From: JAWXBG01 sp044375415
Lineage (GTDB): Bacteria > Bacteroidota > Bacteroidia > Flavobacteriales_D > Sanyastnellaceae
NCBI GenBank assembly: GCA_044375415.1
Contig: JBILMS010000005.1
Location: 26,661 to 90,660, forward strand
DNA length: 64,000 bases
Reading direction: 5' to 3'
A program made the translations under genes and the position numbers. The notes under the pieces were generated by a model that saw nothing but the letters and a program-made list of their open reading frames with translations, was not told the origin of the DNA and did no database searches. This document shows positions 26,722 to 36,362 of the stretch, in pieces. Numbering within the stretch: the first letter of the stretch is position 1; each line of letters begins with the position of its first letter.

Positions 26722-27963
26722 ATGAAGACGACAACCTTTCTTTTCATATTTTTCATCTTTGCATCCCAAATGGGATTCGCCATCGACCGAATCGTAGCAG
26801 ATGGCGGTGCCGGTGGAGCATATGCTACCATTACCGAAGCTATTGATGCTGCTTCAACCAATGACCGAATTATTATCTACCCTAAAGCAGGTGGGGTTCC
26901 ATATGGCGAAAACTTGACTATAACGAATAAATCTCTCCAACTTCTCTCAGCGCTAGAAGGTCAGCGCTGGACTCTCAATGGTAACATCAACTTTAATCCT
27001 ACCATTGTTGGACAAACTTTAACCATTATTGAAGCAAACATTCTCAATGGAAATATAACTACCTCGGGCAATGCTCCGGCCGGTAACAGAGCGAAAGTTC
27101 GCATTCTTGAGAGTAAACTTCAAAATGGAAGTATCCTTTTTGATTACAACAATTACGATATGAATATTTCTAGAGATTCACTTATGAATGGTCGTATTGT
27201 GATGCGTTACGGAAAGATAACCGGAAACTACATCAATTACAACAATACTACAGGTTCTGTAATTGCTGTCAATACCGACAACTCTGCGAGCAATGATTCT
27301 CTATACATTGTAGGAAACAAAATAGCCTATGCAGGCTTCTACTACTATGAATATACCGCAGGTATTAGTTGGAATTCGACCTCGCAATTCGCCTATATCT
27401 CCAATAACTATATCTCAAGTTCTGCATCCGGTTATTACGGATCCTTTGGAGTGTATATCGGTAACAATGCAACTTCTGCTACCGGGAAAAATGCCATTTT
27501 AAACAATACTCTCATTTGCGGTGGAGGTCAACACGCCGTTTATATACAAGCTCACAACTCATATAACGCTGTTTACAATAACGCCATCAATAGCACATCC
27601 GGAATATACAGCAACACGCTTTCCACATTTGATCTTGTAAGTTACAATCACCTCACTCAATCGGTTATTTCGAGTGCTCTAACAAATATTTTACAAGATG
27701 GAACAAACGTTCTCGGAGCCACATTCACCTATAGTAGCAATGGTCAGGTTCTCACCGGATCTCCTATTAATGGTGGTTATCCTGACGCTGCATATTATGA
27801 TTTAGACCTAAGTGTGAACGATGCGGGATGTTATGGAGGTTCTTATTCAAGAGCCAATTTCGTTGGTAATTCTGCCGGTGCTGTTGCCAGCTTTATGACC
27901 GCACCCCGCAGAGTACTTGCCGGACAATCAATCACTATTCAAGGCGAAGGTTACGATAAATAA
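26722..27963 (+). CDS. Secreted right-handed beta-helix protein (paralogue 3)
   Basis: A 413-residue exported protein closely related to the genes at 16135 and 17409. Signal peptide MKTTTFLFIFFIFASQMGFA, mature start IDRIVADGGAGGAYATI, then the series of Asn/Gly turns (ISNNYISSSA, LNNTLICGGG, YNNAINS) and DLDLSVNDAGCYGGSYSRANF before the tail APRRVLAGQSITIQGEGYDK. The giant gene follows after only 11 bp. Same proposed role and the same uncertainty as its paralogues. It is divergent from the sensor kinase with 140 bp between. Confidence 0.7.
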   Translation: MKTTTFLFIFFIFASQMGFAIDRIVADGGAGGAYATITEAIDAASTNDRIIIYPKAGGVPYGENLTITNKSLQLLSALEGQRWTLNGNINFNPTIVGQTLTIIEANILNGNITTSGNAPAGNRAKVRILESKLQNGSILFDYNNYDMNISRDSLMNGRIVMRYGKITGNYINYNNTTGSVIAVNTDNSASNDSLYIVGNKIAYAGFYYYEYTAGISWNSTSQFAYISNNYISSSASGYYGSFGVYIGNNATSATGKNAILNNTLICGGGQHAVYIQAHNSYNAVYNNAINSTSGIYSNTLSTFDLVSYNHLTQSVISSALTNILQDGTNVLGATFTYSSNGQVLTGSPINGGYPDAAYYDLDLSVNDAGCYGGSYSRANFVGNSAGAVASFMTAPRRVLAGQSITIQGEGYDK

Positions 27964-27974
27964 ACAGTTTTAAC

Positions 27975-30900
27975 ATGAACAAAAAACGCATTATGAAATA
28001 CGCTTTCATAAGCGGGTGTCTGTTGATGCTGTTGTGTATAGTCAGCACTTCGACCTACGGTCAGGTGTATGAAATCACTGACGCAGAATACTTCTTCGAT
28101 ACGGACCCGGGCGTTGGCCTAGGTACTCAAATCAACCCGAACGACGGGAGTTTTGATCAAGTTTGGGAAGAAGTGTCCATCAATACCACAGGCTTATCTG
28201 TAGGTGCTCACAAAGTTTTTGTGCGCTTCCGCGATGCCAATGGTGTTTGGAGTCAGAGTTTCGGATCAACTATACAAGTAGAAAATCCTCTGGTAACCCG
28301 CAATATTAAACTTACTCAGGCCGAAGTCTTCTTCGACTCTGATCCGGCAGTCGCAATGATTGCCATTGATGGAAATTTCAACGATGCTTTTGAACGAGTA
28401 TCGAAAACGTCATTACCTACGCCTGCTGTTGGATCTCATACGCTTAATATGCGATTAAGAGGTCTGGACGGTTTGTGGAGTAATACGTTCACTACGGTCA
28501 TTCAAGTTGACAATCTTACTCCTACTCGATTAGTGAAAATTACTCAAGCCGAATTGTATTGGGATTTGGATCCCGGATTCGGTGGTGGAATTCCCATGAT
28601 CGCGTTTGACCTAAATTTCAATCAAGCATTTGAAAGAGTTATGGTCAGCGATGATGCCCTTGTAAGTGTAGGAACTCATACGCTCAACATTCGTCTTCGT
28701 GGAAACGATGGTGTGTGGAGTAATTCTTTCACAAGCGTGATCGAGGTGGAAAACGAATCTACTGTTCGTCAAACGTCGATTCAGAGCGCAGAATATTTCT
28801 GGGATAATGATCTCGGTGAAGGAAGTGGTATTCCAATGATTGCTTTCGACGGTGACTTTAATCAAGCCTTCGAAATTGCATACCAATCGGATATTGTAAG
28901 TCCCACTATAGGTTCGCATACCTTAAATATGCGATTGCTCGACCACGAGGGAATTTGGAGTACCACGTTTCAAACCGTGGTTGAAGTAGAAGAATCCTTG
29001 GTTGCCCGCAGCACACGGATTTCAACTGCCGAGTACTTCTGGAACGAAGATCCGGGAGAAGGGAATGGAATTCTAATGCTCGCTTTTGACAATAACTACA
29101 ACGATGCTTTTGAACGCGTGTGGTCAAACGGTCTTTCACAAGTATTGCCGGGTTCGCAAAAACTCAGTATCCGTGTAAGATCGGTAGATGGAATTTGGAG
29201 CAATGTAATTTCGACCATAATCACATTCGACGAAGCTCTTTTTGCTCGTCAAATTTCCCTTATCAGTGGAGAGATATTTTATGACGTCGATCCCGGAGAA
29301 GGAAACGGACAAGCTCTAATTTCATTTGATGGATCCTTCGACGATGCATTCGAATCATTTCAACTATTCACAAACGGAGCCTTTTTAGGTGAAGGTCATC
29401 ATACCATTTCCTTTCGTTTAATCGGATCAGATGGAACATGGACAGATCCTTTTACTGTTGTTACCTACGTTGACCCTTGTGCAACTTCCCCTGTTGTAAC
29501 ATTAAATCAATCGGGTGTAATAAACTTATGCGAAGGCCAAACAGTGACTCTAGATGCATCGATAGGTATGGAATCTTATCTTTGGTATAGTCAACAAGTC
29601 CAGGTCGGCAGCGGCATAAGCCTTGAAGTTGATACGAGCGGATACTACCAAGTAATTGCTTTAGACGCCGAAGGATGCCCTGCTATTTCCACTATTGTTG
29701 TAGTTAATCTCATTGATGTTCCGAACTTGGAAATAACTGCAGGTGGACCAACAGAATTCTGCGAAGGTGGATCTGTTGCACTCAATGCTACTTCCGGTTT
29801 TGTACAATACGAGTGGTCCAACAACCAATCGGCTGCCGGGATCATCGTCTATACAGCGGGATCGTATTCGGTGAGTGCCACCTATACAAACGGGTGTGAA
29901 GTCATTTCGGATACATTGCTCGTTGAGACATATACAGGCCCTGATGCCCCAACAATTTCACCGGAGAATCCTGTGGTTTGTGGAAGTGGAGAAATCGAAA
30001 TCAGTTCATCGTATCTAACAGGAAACCTTTGGAGCACCGGTGAAACTACGCAGAGCATTTTTGTGTCGGCCGGAACTTATTCATTGGTTTACACCGATCC
30101 TTCCGGTTGCTCATCGAATGCTTCTATTAATGTAGGCACCGAAGATGTAATAACCGGAATAAGTGCTAGCGGATACAATTTGTATTTACCTGATGCAACC
30201 GTAGATTTCACCTCAAGTACCGTTGGAATTGTGGGTGGATATCTCTGGGATTTTGGTGATGGAAATACTTCCAGTCAACCTAATCCTTCACATGAGTATC
30301 TCGACGATGGCTTTAATACCGTAACACTTAGTGTGACTTCTGCAAGTGGCTGTATATCTACTGATTCGTTGGCACCTATTCAAGTGTGGCAGATTTTGCC
30401 ATCAGATGATGTGAGTCTTCCAATTATCGTTGATATATCAGGATCTACTTGGTTATCTCCACTGATTGGATATGTGACATTGCCTAATGGTCAGCTTTGT
30501 TATACCACCGATGGAGGCCTTAACTGGATACACATTGTAACAGGTGCGACTGACGACATATACGGTATCACATATACAGGTGATGCTAATAACTATGCTA
30601 TCTGGATTTTTGGAGCCAATGGACTAGTGTGTGTATCATACAACGGCGGTCCGTTCATACTTAGCAATCCCCCCGGCCTTACAGGTGGAACCGCATTCTA
30701 CGGTGGGTTTTGGAATAATGGCTACGGCTATTTCTATGGAAGTAACAACACTATTTGTTATTACTACAACGGCGTTTGGTACCCAATCAATCCTTCAGGA
30801 ACCGCTCCCGGTACTACATGGTATGGTGGATGGTATGCCGATGGATACTTGTGGGCGTACGGTAGCGGTGGACAAATTTGTTACTACAATTTCGGAACAG

Positions 30901-33695
30901 GTTTGTGGTATCCTGCCAATGGAACTGCCTTCATAGGTGGAGGAACAACTTTCTATGGTGGTTACTATTCCGGCGCAAGTGCTTGCGTATTCGTTGGAGG
31001 CTCCAATGGAACTATTTGGGGATCGTACAACAATGGTGCTACTTGGGGCCCTATTTACACAGGTTTTGCCTACACATGGTATGATGTATATGTGTATGGA
31101 AGTACCATTATTTGTGTAGGTCAAGGAGGTGCTATTTGCATAAGCAACGATGGTGGTATAACATGGGAACTCTATTCTACCGGTGGCACCGAAGATTGCA
31201 CAAGTGTGGAAGCGAGTGGTTGCTATGCTTATATAACCACGTTGTCCGGAACCGTGATTCAGTTTGCCATTCCTTCGGGATATAATGCTCCTGAAATTGC
31301 TTTTGGACCCAATCCACAAGTGTGTCTAAATGGTCCATTGGTGGTATCACCGGCCACGGTGCAAGTTGTGAATCCTCGTCCGGGATCATTGTATCAGTGG
31401 AGCGATGGACAATTCGGTACACTCATAAACACCTTCGCACTAGGAAATATTTCTGTAACGGAATTTAATGTATGCGATACCCTTGCCTCTGATCCAATTC
31501 TGGTCACAAGTGGTCAGGCTTCTGTTTTCTATGCCGACTTTGATGGCGACGGCTTCGGTAATCCAAGCGTTACACAATACTCCTGCGCATCTGAACTCAT
31601 CAATTTTGTTTCAAATTCTCTCGATTGCAATGACCTCGATTCGTTAACGAATCCTCTTGCAGTTGAACTTTGTAATGGTATTGATGACAACTGTAACGGT
31701 GCGGTGGACGAAGGATTTGATGACCTCGATGGCGACGACATCGCGGATTGCGTTGACAATTGTCCAAGCGTTGCCAACAACTTGCAAGGCGATTGGAACA
31801 ACGACGGTCTCGGTGATGCCTGTCAAGACTTCGATGAAGATGGACTTCAGGATGATCTCGAAATCGCGAACGGATACAATCCGGCAATTGCAGATACAGA
31901 CGGTGATTTGTGTGGCGACCTTTCAGAATACTTAGGCACTTGTCCTGTATCCTGTTTTGCAGTCATTTCATCTGATATCAATCAAGTGTGGTTACCAAAC
32001 GGCACTATCAACTTCAGCTCGTCGGTGAGTGAATCCATTTCAAACTACCTATGGGATTTTGGAGATGGAAATACTTCAACTGATGAAAATCCAACGCACA
32101 TCTACACTGCTCCGGGATTGTATACTGTTAGTCTAACTATAAGTGATTCTCCTACTTGTGCATACACTGCCTACCTTCCTACGCCTGTATACGTGTGGCA
32201 AGTTTTCCCTTGTACACTTCAAGTGACGGGAACAACTTCAACGGTTTGGTATTCAAGTTGGTTGTCACCCCTAGTTGGTTGTGCAACTCTTGACAATGGA
32301 GACGTATTGAGCACTATTGATGGTGGAATTACTTGGATCAACATCTCTACAGGTTTGGGAGTACCTTGTTACTACATCAACCTTGTGGGAAACACTTATT
32401 ACAATGCTGCATGGATTGTTGGTTACAACGGTAACGTTTGTGTATCTTACAACAACGGACCTTTTGTTATTGCCAATCCACCGGGTACCGTAGGAATAAA
32501 TTTCTATGGAACATGGTTTTTTAATCCAAACAATGGTTACGCCTTTGGATCCGGAAATACAGTATGCTGGTACAACAACGGCACATGGATAAATGTAAGT
32601 CCTGCCGGTGTTCCATCGGGTACAATCTGGTATGGTAGCTACTATTACAACGGTGCGCTTTGGCTCGTAGGTTCAGGTGGATACATCTGTTATCTGCTTG
32701 ATGGAGTTTGGTACCCTGTAACTAGTGGTGTGAGCTATGATTTACAAGCTATCCAATTTTTTGCAGGAAGCAATTGCGGATATGCCGTGGGTGCAAATGG
32801 TACTATATTGATTACTCTCAATGGTGGTATTTCGTGGGCTCCTTGTTCAAGTGGCGTTGTATATGATCTCAATGACATCTACATCATTGACGGATTAAAT
32901 GCCATTTGCGTCGGCAATTACGGAGTTGTACTTGTGACTAGTGATGGAGGTCTTACATGGACACTTTATTCCATTGGAACAAACGACGATTGTACCGGAA
33001 TCACAGGTGTCGGCTGCAGAGCATACATCACAACAGCGAACGGTGGCATCTACCAATTTGATGTACCGGGACTATTGGATGCACCTACTATTGAATATAG
33101 TGGAGTGGATACATTGTGTGTTAACGGCCCGAATGCCATTGGCAGCGTAGATGTTCGTGTTGCAAATGCAAGACCGGGAAGCACCTATCAATGGAGCGAT
33201 GGCCAAAGCGGTGAAGAGATTACTACAAGTGATTTCTTTATCTATGTTACGGAAATCAACGTGTGTGATACACTAGTTTCAGACACCTTGACATTTGCTA
33301 CCACCGCAGCGCAAGAGTATTTCACGGATGCGGATGAAGATGGATATGGAGATCCTTCAAATCCTCAATATAGTTGCGATATTCAGCCTATTGGCACTGT
33401 GATCAACAATCTAGATTGTGACGACAGCAGAGCGGATGTGTTTCCGGGAGCTGCAGGCACATCTGAAGGAATTGACAACAACTGTAATGGCAACATCGAC
33501 ATAGATGAAAACTACTGTCCGGCAGATCTAAACAACGACGAAATTGTTGGTGTCTCCGACCTACTTATTTTCCTTGGATTGTATGGTTCTACATGCGAGA
33601 ACCCTAATTGTCCGGGAGATTTCAACTTCGACAACATTGTTGGGGTATCTGATCTACTGATATTCCTTGGATTCTTTGGAGATTCTTGTCCATAG
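27975..33695 (+). CDS. Giant secreted protein 2 with duplicated propeller modules and dockerin-like end
   Basis: A 1906-residue exported protein, paralogue of the gene at 18705. Signal peptide ending near STSTYGQ (residue ~30). Six N-terminal ~80-residue repeats (to ~497; the second has lost its GxGxG stretch, reading DSDPAVAMIAIDG); Ig-like segments; PKD 1 (WDFGDG ~757); propeller-like module 1; a MopE/thrombospondin type 3 block (~1190-1310, DCVDNCPSVANN); PKD 2 (~1359); propeller-like module 2; Ig-like; a second MopE block; and the terminal dockerin-like pair (~1850-1906, each VGVSDLLIFLG). Versus giant 1 it has an extra PKD-propeller-Ig-MopE unit. No T9SS domain. Likely adhesin/scaffold. 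Confidence 0.8.
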   Translation: MNKKRIMKYAFISGCLLMLLCIVSTSTYGQVYEITDAEYFFDTDPGVGLGTQINPNDGSFDQVWEEVSINTTGLSVGAHKVFVRFRDANGVWSQSFGSTIQVENPLVTRNIKLTQAEVFFDSDPAVAMIAIDGNFNDAFERVSKTSLPTPAVGSHTLNMRLRGLDGLWSNTFTTVIQVDNLTPTRLVKITQAELYWDLDPGFGGGIPMIAFDLNFNQAFERVMVSDDALVSVGTHTLNIRLRGNDGVWSNSFTSVIEVENESTVRQTSIQSAEYFWDNDLGEGSGIPMIAFDGDFNQAFEIAYQSDIVSPTIGSHTLNMRLLDHEGIWSTTFQTVVEVEESLVARSTRISTAEYFWNEDPGEGNGILMLAFDNNYNDAFERVWSNGLSQVLPGSQKLSIRVRSVDGIWSNVISTIITFDEALFARQISLISGEIFYDVDPGEGNGQALISFDGSFDDAFESFQLFTNGAFLGEGHHTISFRLIGSDGTWTDPFTVVTYVDPCATSPVVTLNQSGVINLCEGQTVTLDASIGMESYLWYSQQVQVGSGISLEVDTSGYYQVIALDAEGCPAISTIVVVNLIDVPNLEITAGGPTEFCEGGSVALNATSGFVQYEWSNNQSAAGIIVYTAGSYSVSATYTNGCEVISDTLLVETYTGPDAPTISPENPVVCGSGEIEISSSYLTGNLWSTGETTQSIFVSAGTYSLVYTDPSGCSSNASINVGTEDVITGISASGYNLYLPDATVDFTSSTVGIVGGYLWDFGDGNTSSQPNPSHEYLDDGFNTVTLSVTSASGCISTDSLAPIQVWQILPSDDVSLPIIVDISGSTWLSPLIGYVTLPNGQLCYTTDGGLNWIHIVTGATDDIYGITYTGDANNYAIWIFGANGLVCVSYNGGPFILSNPPGLTGGTAFYGGFWNNGYGYFYGSNNTICYYYNGVWYPINPSGTAPGTTWYGGWYADGYLWAYGSGGQICYYNFGTGLWYPANGTAFIGGGTTFYGGYYSGASACVFVGGSNGTIWGSYNNGATWGPIYTGFAYTWYDVYVYGSTIICVGQGGAICISNDGGITWELYSTGGTEDCTSVEASGCYAYITTLSGTVIQFAIPSGYNAPEIAFGPNPQVCLNGPLVVSPATVQVVNPRPGSLYQWSDGQFGTLINTFALGNISVTEFNVCDTLASDPILVTSGQASVFYADFDGDGFGNPSVTQYSCASELINFVSNSLDCNDLDSLTNPLAVELCNGIDDNCNGAVDEGFDDLDGDDIADCVDNCPSVANNLQGDWNNDGLGDACQDFDEDGLQDDLEIANGYNPAIADTDGDLCGDLSEYLGTCPVSCFAVISSDINQVWLPNGTINFSSSVSESISNYLWDFGDGNTSTDENPTHIYTAPGLYTVSLTISDSPTCAYTAYLPTPVYVWQVFPCTLQVTGTTSTVWYSSWLSPLVGCATLDNGDVLSTIDGGITWINISTGLGVPCYYINLVGNTYYNAAWIVGYNGNVCVSYNNGPFVIANPPGTVGINFYGTWFFNPNNGYAFGSGNTVCWYNNGTWINVSPAGVPSGTIWYGSYYYNGALWLVGSGGYICYLLDGVWYPVTSGVSYDLQAIQFFAGSNCGYAVGANGTILITLNGGISWAPCSSGVVYDLNDIYIIDGLNAICVGNYGVVLVTSDGGLTWTLYSIGTNDDCTGITGVGCRAYITTANGGIYQFDVPGLLDAPTIEYSGVDTLCVNGPNAIGSVDVRVANARPGSTYQWSDGQSGEEITTSDFFIYVTEINVCDTLVSDTLTFATTAAQEYFTDADEDGYGDPSNPQYSCDIQPIGTVINNLDCDDSRADVFPGAAGTSEGIDNNCNGNIDIDENYCPADLNNDEIVGVSDLLIFLGLYGSTCENPNCPGDFNFDNIVGVSDLLIFLGFFGDSCP
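28065..29470 (+). repeat. Six tandem ~240-bp coding repeats in giant protein 2
   Basis: Same family as the repeats in giant protein 1 (AEYF-DTDPG, FDGNF, DGxWS). Successive copies begin near 28075, 28315, 28545, 28785, 29025 and 29262. Copy 2 is shortened by loss of the glycine-rich turn. Confidence 0.75.
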
Positions 33696-33714
33696 ATCTA
33701 ACATATATGAATAA

Positions 33715-33745
33715 AAAACGCCCTCGATTAGAGGGCGTTTTTTTT
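33715..33745. terminator. Bidirectional terminator after giant protein 2
   Basis: Perfect 11-bp stem AAAACGCCCTC (33715-33725) / GAGGGCGTTTT (33731-33741), loop GATTA, followed by further T residues on the plus strand and preceded by an A-tract. It serves the giant gene and may also serve the convergent hydrolase gene ending at 33815. Confidence 0.9.
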
Positions 33746-33814
33746 GTCCTTTTCTTTTTATCCAGCATTGCGCATTACAACTATTTATAATGGAAAATGC
33801 CGCGGGATTCGGGT

Positions 33815-34942
33815 TTATTCAACTATTACTTTTTGAACCGAAGCGCTATTGTTTATCGATACAAAATATAATCCTGATTCAAGCGATGAAATATCGAATG
33901 AAAAGGTACTCGTTTTTGGATAAAATGTAAAAACAACTTGACCCTGTGAATTCAAAACTGTAATTTCATTCATAAATACACCGTTCACCAAAACTTGATT
34001 GGATGTGGGATTCGGGTAAATAGTCAAAAGGTCATGTGCATTGTTTTCGACAGAACTAAAATTGCAATTCGTTGTCAAAGTAAGCACTTCAGATTCGTTG
34101 CAATATGCTTCAAATGCAAGACTCCCATCCTCTTGGTTTTTCAGATAATAACCCAACCAATAAAGAAGAAGAGTTTGTGTAATCGTCTGTTGTTCTTCTC
34201 TGCTCATTCCATCAAAGAGAAATTCTCCTAGATCGCAAATAGATCCATCGTCGGCATAACCGCAATGCCCCCCATCCAATATGCTCACAAAAGCTTTGCA
34301 TTCACTTGCTGAATTATTATAGATCGGCAAGTGGTGGTCCTCCGGAGGAGTAACCCCATCGGCATCTCCACTTATAACCAAAACCGGCATCTCCACATTC
34401 AAAGCTGCCTCGATGGCGGAAGGAGTTGTTTCAGCGGGCGCCAAACCAACAATCGTTTCCAAACCGGCGAGTGCACTTGAAGCTGCGAGCCACGTTGCTC
34501 CGCCACCCATTGAATGTCCCATGATTCCTTCTCTTCCATTCATGTGACTATAAAACAAGGATGATTCCTCCGCGTTTTCTGCCACCAGTGTATTCAAGAT
34601 AAAAAGCAAATCTTCGCCATAGGCCGCATGATCCGGGAAACCTGCTTCTGTAGTAACAAAGGCCATAATGTAGCCTTCAGGAACAAGGAAATTCCAGATG
34701 TTGCTATAATCACTCCACGGCATTAAAAATCCATGACCAAACACCACTAAAGGAAATTCACCCATGGAAAGTTCCACGTCATCACCTGCCGTTTCCGCAG
34801 GATAATAGATTTCCGTAGTTACATCTCTATCTCTATTCGAATCATAGAACATAGTTGAAGTGTGGCCGACTTCGTATTGCGCATTTGCAACAAATGCAGT
34901 AACTGTAAAAGGCATTGACAGGAGGAGTAGTCTTAATTTCAT
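33815..34942 (-). CDS. Secreted alpha/beta hydrolase with type A T9SS sorting domain
   Basis: A 375-residue exported esterase/lipase-like protein. Start chosen at ATG 34942, where the signal peptide MKLRLLLLSMPFTVTAFVANA begins. The hydrolase shows the nucleophile elbow GHSMGG, the acid in VISGDADGVTPP and the histidine in ILDGGHCGY, as in platelet-activating-factor acetylhydrolase or chlorophyllase/cutinase-like enzymes. The last ~75 residues (LTIYPNPTSNQVLV ... GLYFVSINNS) are a type A C-terminal domain for export by T9SS and cell-surface anchoring. It lies 44 bp downstream of the susD gene and may join that unit. Substrate unknown. Confidence 0.85.
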   Translation of the reverse strand: MKLRLLLLSMPFTVTAFVANAQYEVGHTSTMFYDSNRDRDVTTEIYYPAETAGDDVELSMGEFPLVVFGHGFLMPWSDYSNIWNFLVPEGYIMAFVTTEAGFPDHAAYGEDLLFILNTLVAENAEESSLFYSHMNGREGIMGHSMGGGATWLAASSALAGLETIVGLAPAETTPSAIEAALNVEMPVLVISGDADGVTPPEDHHLPIYNNSASECKAFVSILDGGHCGYADDGSICDLGEFLFDGMSREEQQTITQTLLLYWLGYYLKNQEDGSLAFEAYCNESEVLTLTTNCNFSSVENNAHDLLTIYPNPTSNQVLVNGVFMNEITVLNSQGQVVFTFYPKTSTFSFDISSLESGLYFVSINNSASVQKVIVE

Positions 34943-34986
34943 AATGGTTCGTTTTATCAAAGATACAACACTGAATTTAAAAGTAA

Positions 34987-36351
34987 TCACTCATCCCACC
35001 AAGTCCTTGATTGCATATTTAATCCCGTTGGTGTATTAGGATTGAGTGTGCGTTCACTTTGAGGATAATTAACTCTTCTGGGAATTTCACCATTGGGATT
35101 TGCATTACTAAAACCATTTTCATTTGGTTCGAGCAGAGGATACCCTGTTCTTCTGTAGTCCACCCACGGTTCATTCTCCGTCTGCAACGCAATGAACTTT
35201 TGTTGCATAATTATTTCCAAGTTAGATTCAAAATCACCCGATAAAACAAGCGAGTTGACCAACTCCAACTCATCATTGTCTTCTATCTCCACACCTAGTT
35301 CCAACTCTACTCTATCCAACGAATACTGCACACCATTGCGAAGAGCTTCCTGAGAAGACTCCAGATTTCCTATGATTAAATGTGCTTCAGCTTCAATAAA
35401 ATATTGTTCTTCCCTGCTCATAAAAAAAACCGGTGAAGTGATGGAAGCCTTGAAGTCTCCCACCTTGCTCAGTCCTCCACTAAAGGGAATGATATCCACG
35501 AAATACTCAAAACGAGGATCCGAAATCCCCATGATGCCAATAAACTGTGGGTCTACGACTGCATAGGAAGTACTCGTGAAAAAATCATTTATTGGATTAG
35601 AATCTGTATTTGTGCCGCTGTAGTAATAAGCGAAATTTTCTACTCCCGCATTTTGCAAAGCAAGAAGTGAATTTATTGCGGCACCGCTGCTCCGCTTCGT
35701 GGTGTGGAGATAATATCTCGCCTTCAGAGCATAAGCAGCCGATTTCCACGCTTGAATATCACCCTGAAAAATGAGATCATCCGATGAAGGTGTAACCGGA
35801 CTCTCTGTCTCCAGATCGACTATAGCCTCATCCAACATGGTCTGAATGGCGCCATAAACGGACTCCTGTGAATCGTAAATCGGATAAAGATTTGGACCTC
35901 CGGCAAGTGCTTCCGACATGGGTATATCACCCCAAGTGTCTGTCAAAATACCATAACAATTTGCTAATAATACTTTTGCTATACCGCTATAGGCCGGTGC
36001 ATTTTGTTCATCTGCTTTATCAATGATTATTTTTAAATTGATCATTGGTCCTGCATAGAGATCCTCCCACGGATAACCTACAAAGAGTTCATCCGGATTA
36101 TAATTTTCTATTAATAACTCTTGGTTGTCCTTGCCTTGTAATTGTTGTGACATGATTCCGGTATATCTGAAAAATCGCCCTGACAATGCATTGGCGAAAT
36201 CGCTTTGTGCTCCCGGCAACAGAAGACTAACAGATACATCAGTAGGCACATTGGGATTTTCGTTCAACTCCTCCAACCTGCAAGAATTCAAGAACAAGAT
36301 CATTCCACACAAATAGAATAAGCCTGTTTTATTTTTTGATAAAGTAATCAT
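34987..36351 (-). CDS. SusD/RagB-family nutrient-binding lipoprotein
   Basis: A 454-residue outer-membrane lipoprotein: the signal ends in the lipobox LNSC (Cys at about residue 24), followed by RLEELNENPNVPTDVS, the SusD-like_2 start. TPR-like helices and the late RRTGYPLLEPNENG / RRVNYPQSE motifs are typical of this group. It binds ligand outside the outer membrane as the lid over the partner SusC channel, whose gene ends 11 bp upstream. Ligand unknown; this subgroup is often linked to peptides or oligosaccharides. Confidence 0.9.
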   Translation of the reverse strand: MITLSKNKTGLFYLCGMILFLNSCRLEELNENPNVPTDVSVSLLLPGAQSDFANALSGRFFRYTGIMSQQLQGKDNQELLIENYNPDELFVGYPWEDLYAGPMINLKIIIDKADEQNAPAYSGIAKVLLANCYGILTDTWGDIPMSEALAGGPNLYPIYDSQESVYGAIQTMLDEAIVDLETESPVTPSSDDLIFQGDIQAWKSAAYALKARYYLHTTKRSSGAAINSLLALQNAGVENFAYYYSGTNTDSNPINDFFTSTSYAVVDPQFIGIMGISDPRFEYFVDIIPFSGGLSKVGDFKASITSPVFFMSREEQYFIEAEAHLIIGNLESSQEALRNGVQYSLDRVELELGVEIEDNDELELVNSLVLSGDFESNLEIIMQQKFIALQTENEPWVDYRRTGYPLLEPNENGFSNANPNGEIPRRVNYPQSERTLNPNTPTGLNMQSRTWWDE

Positions 36352-36362
36352 CGTATATTCTA

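Noticed and set aside
30795..31319. 174-residue minus-strand open frame inside giant protein 2
   Set aside because: Antisense to the propeller region; low-complexity Ser/Thr/Ile composition; no homologous frame required.
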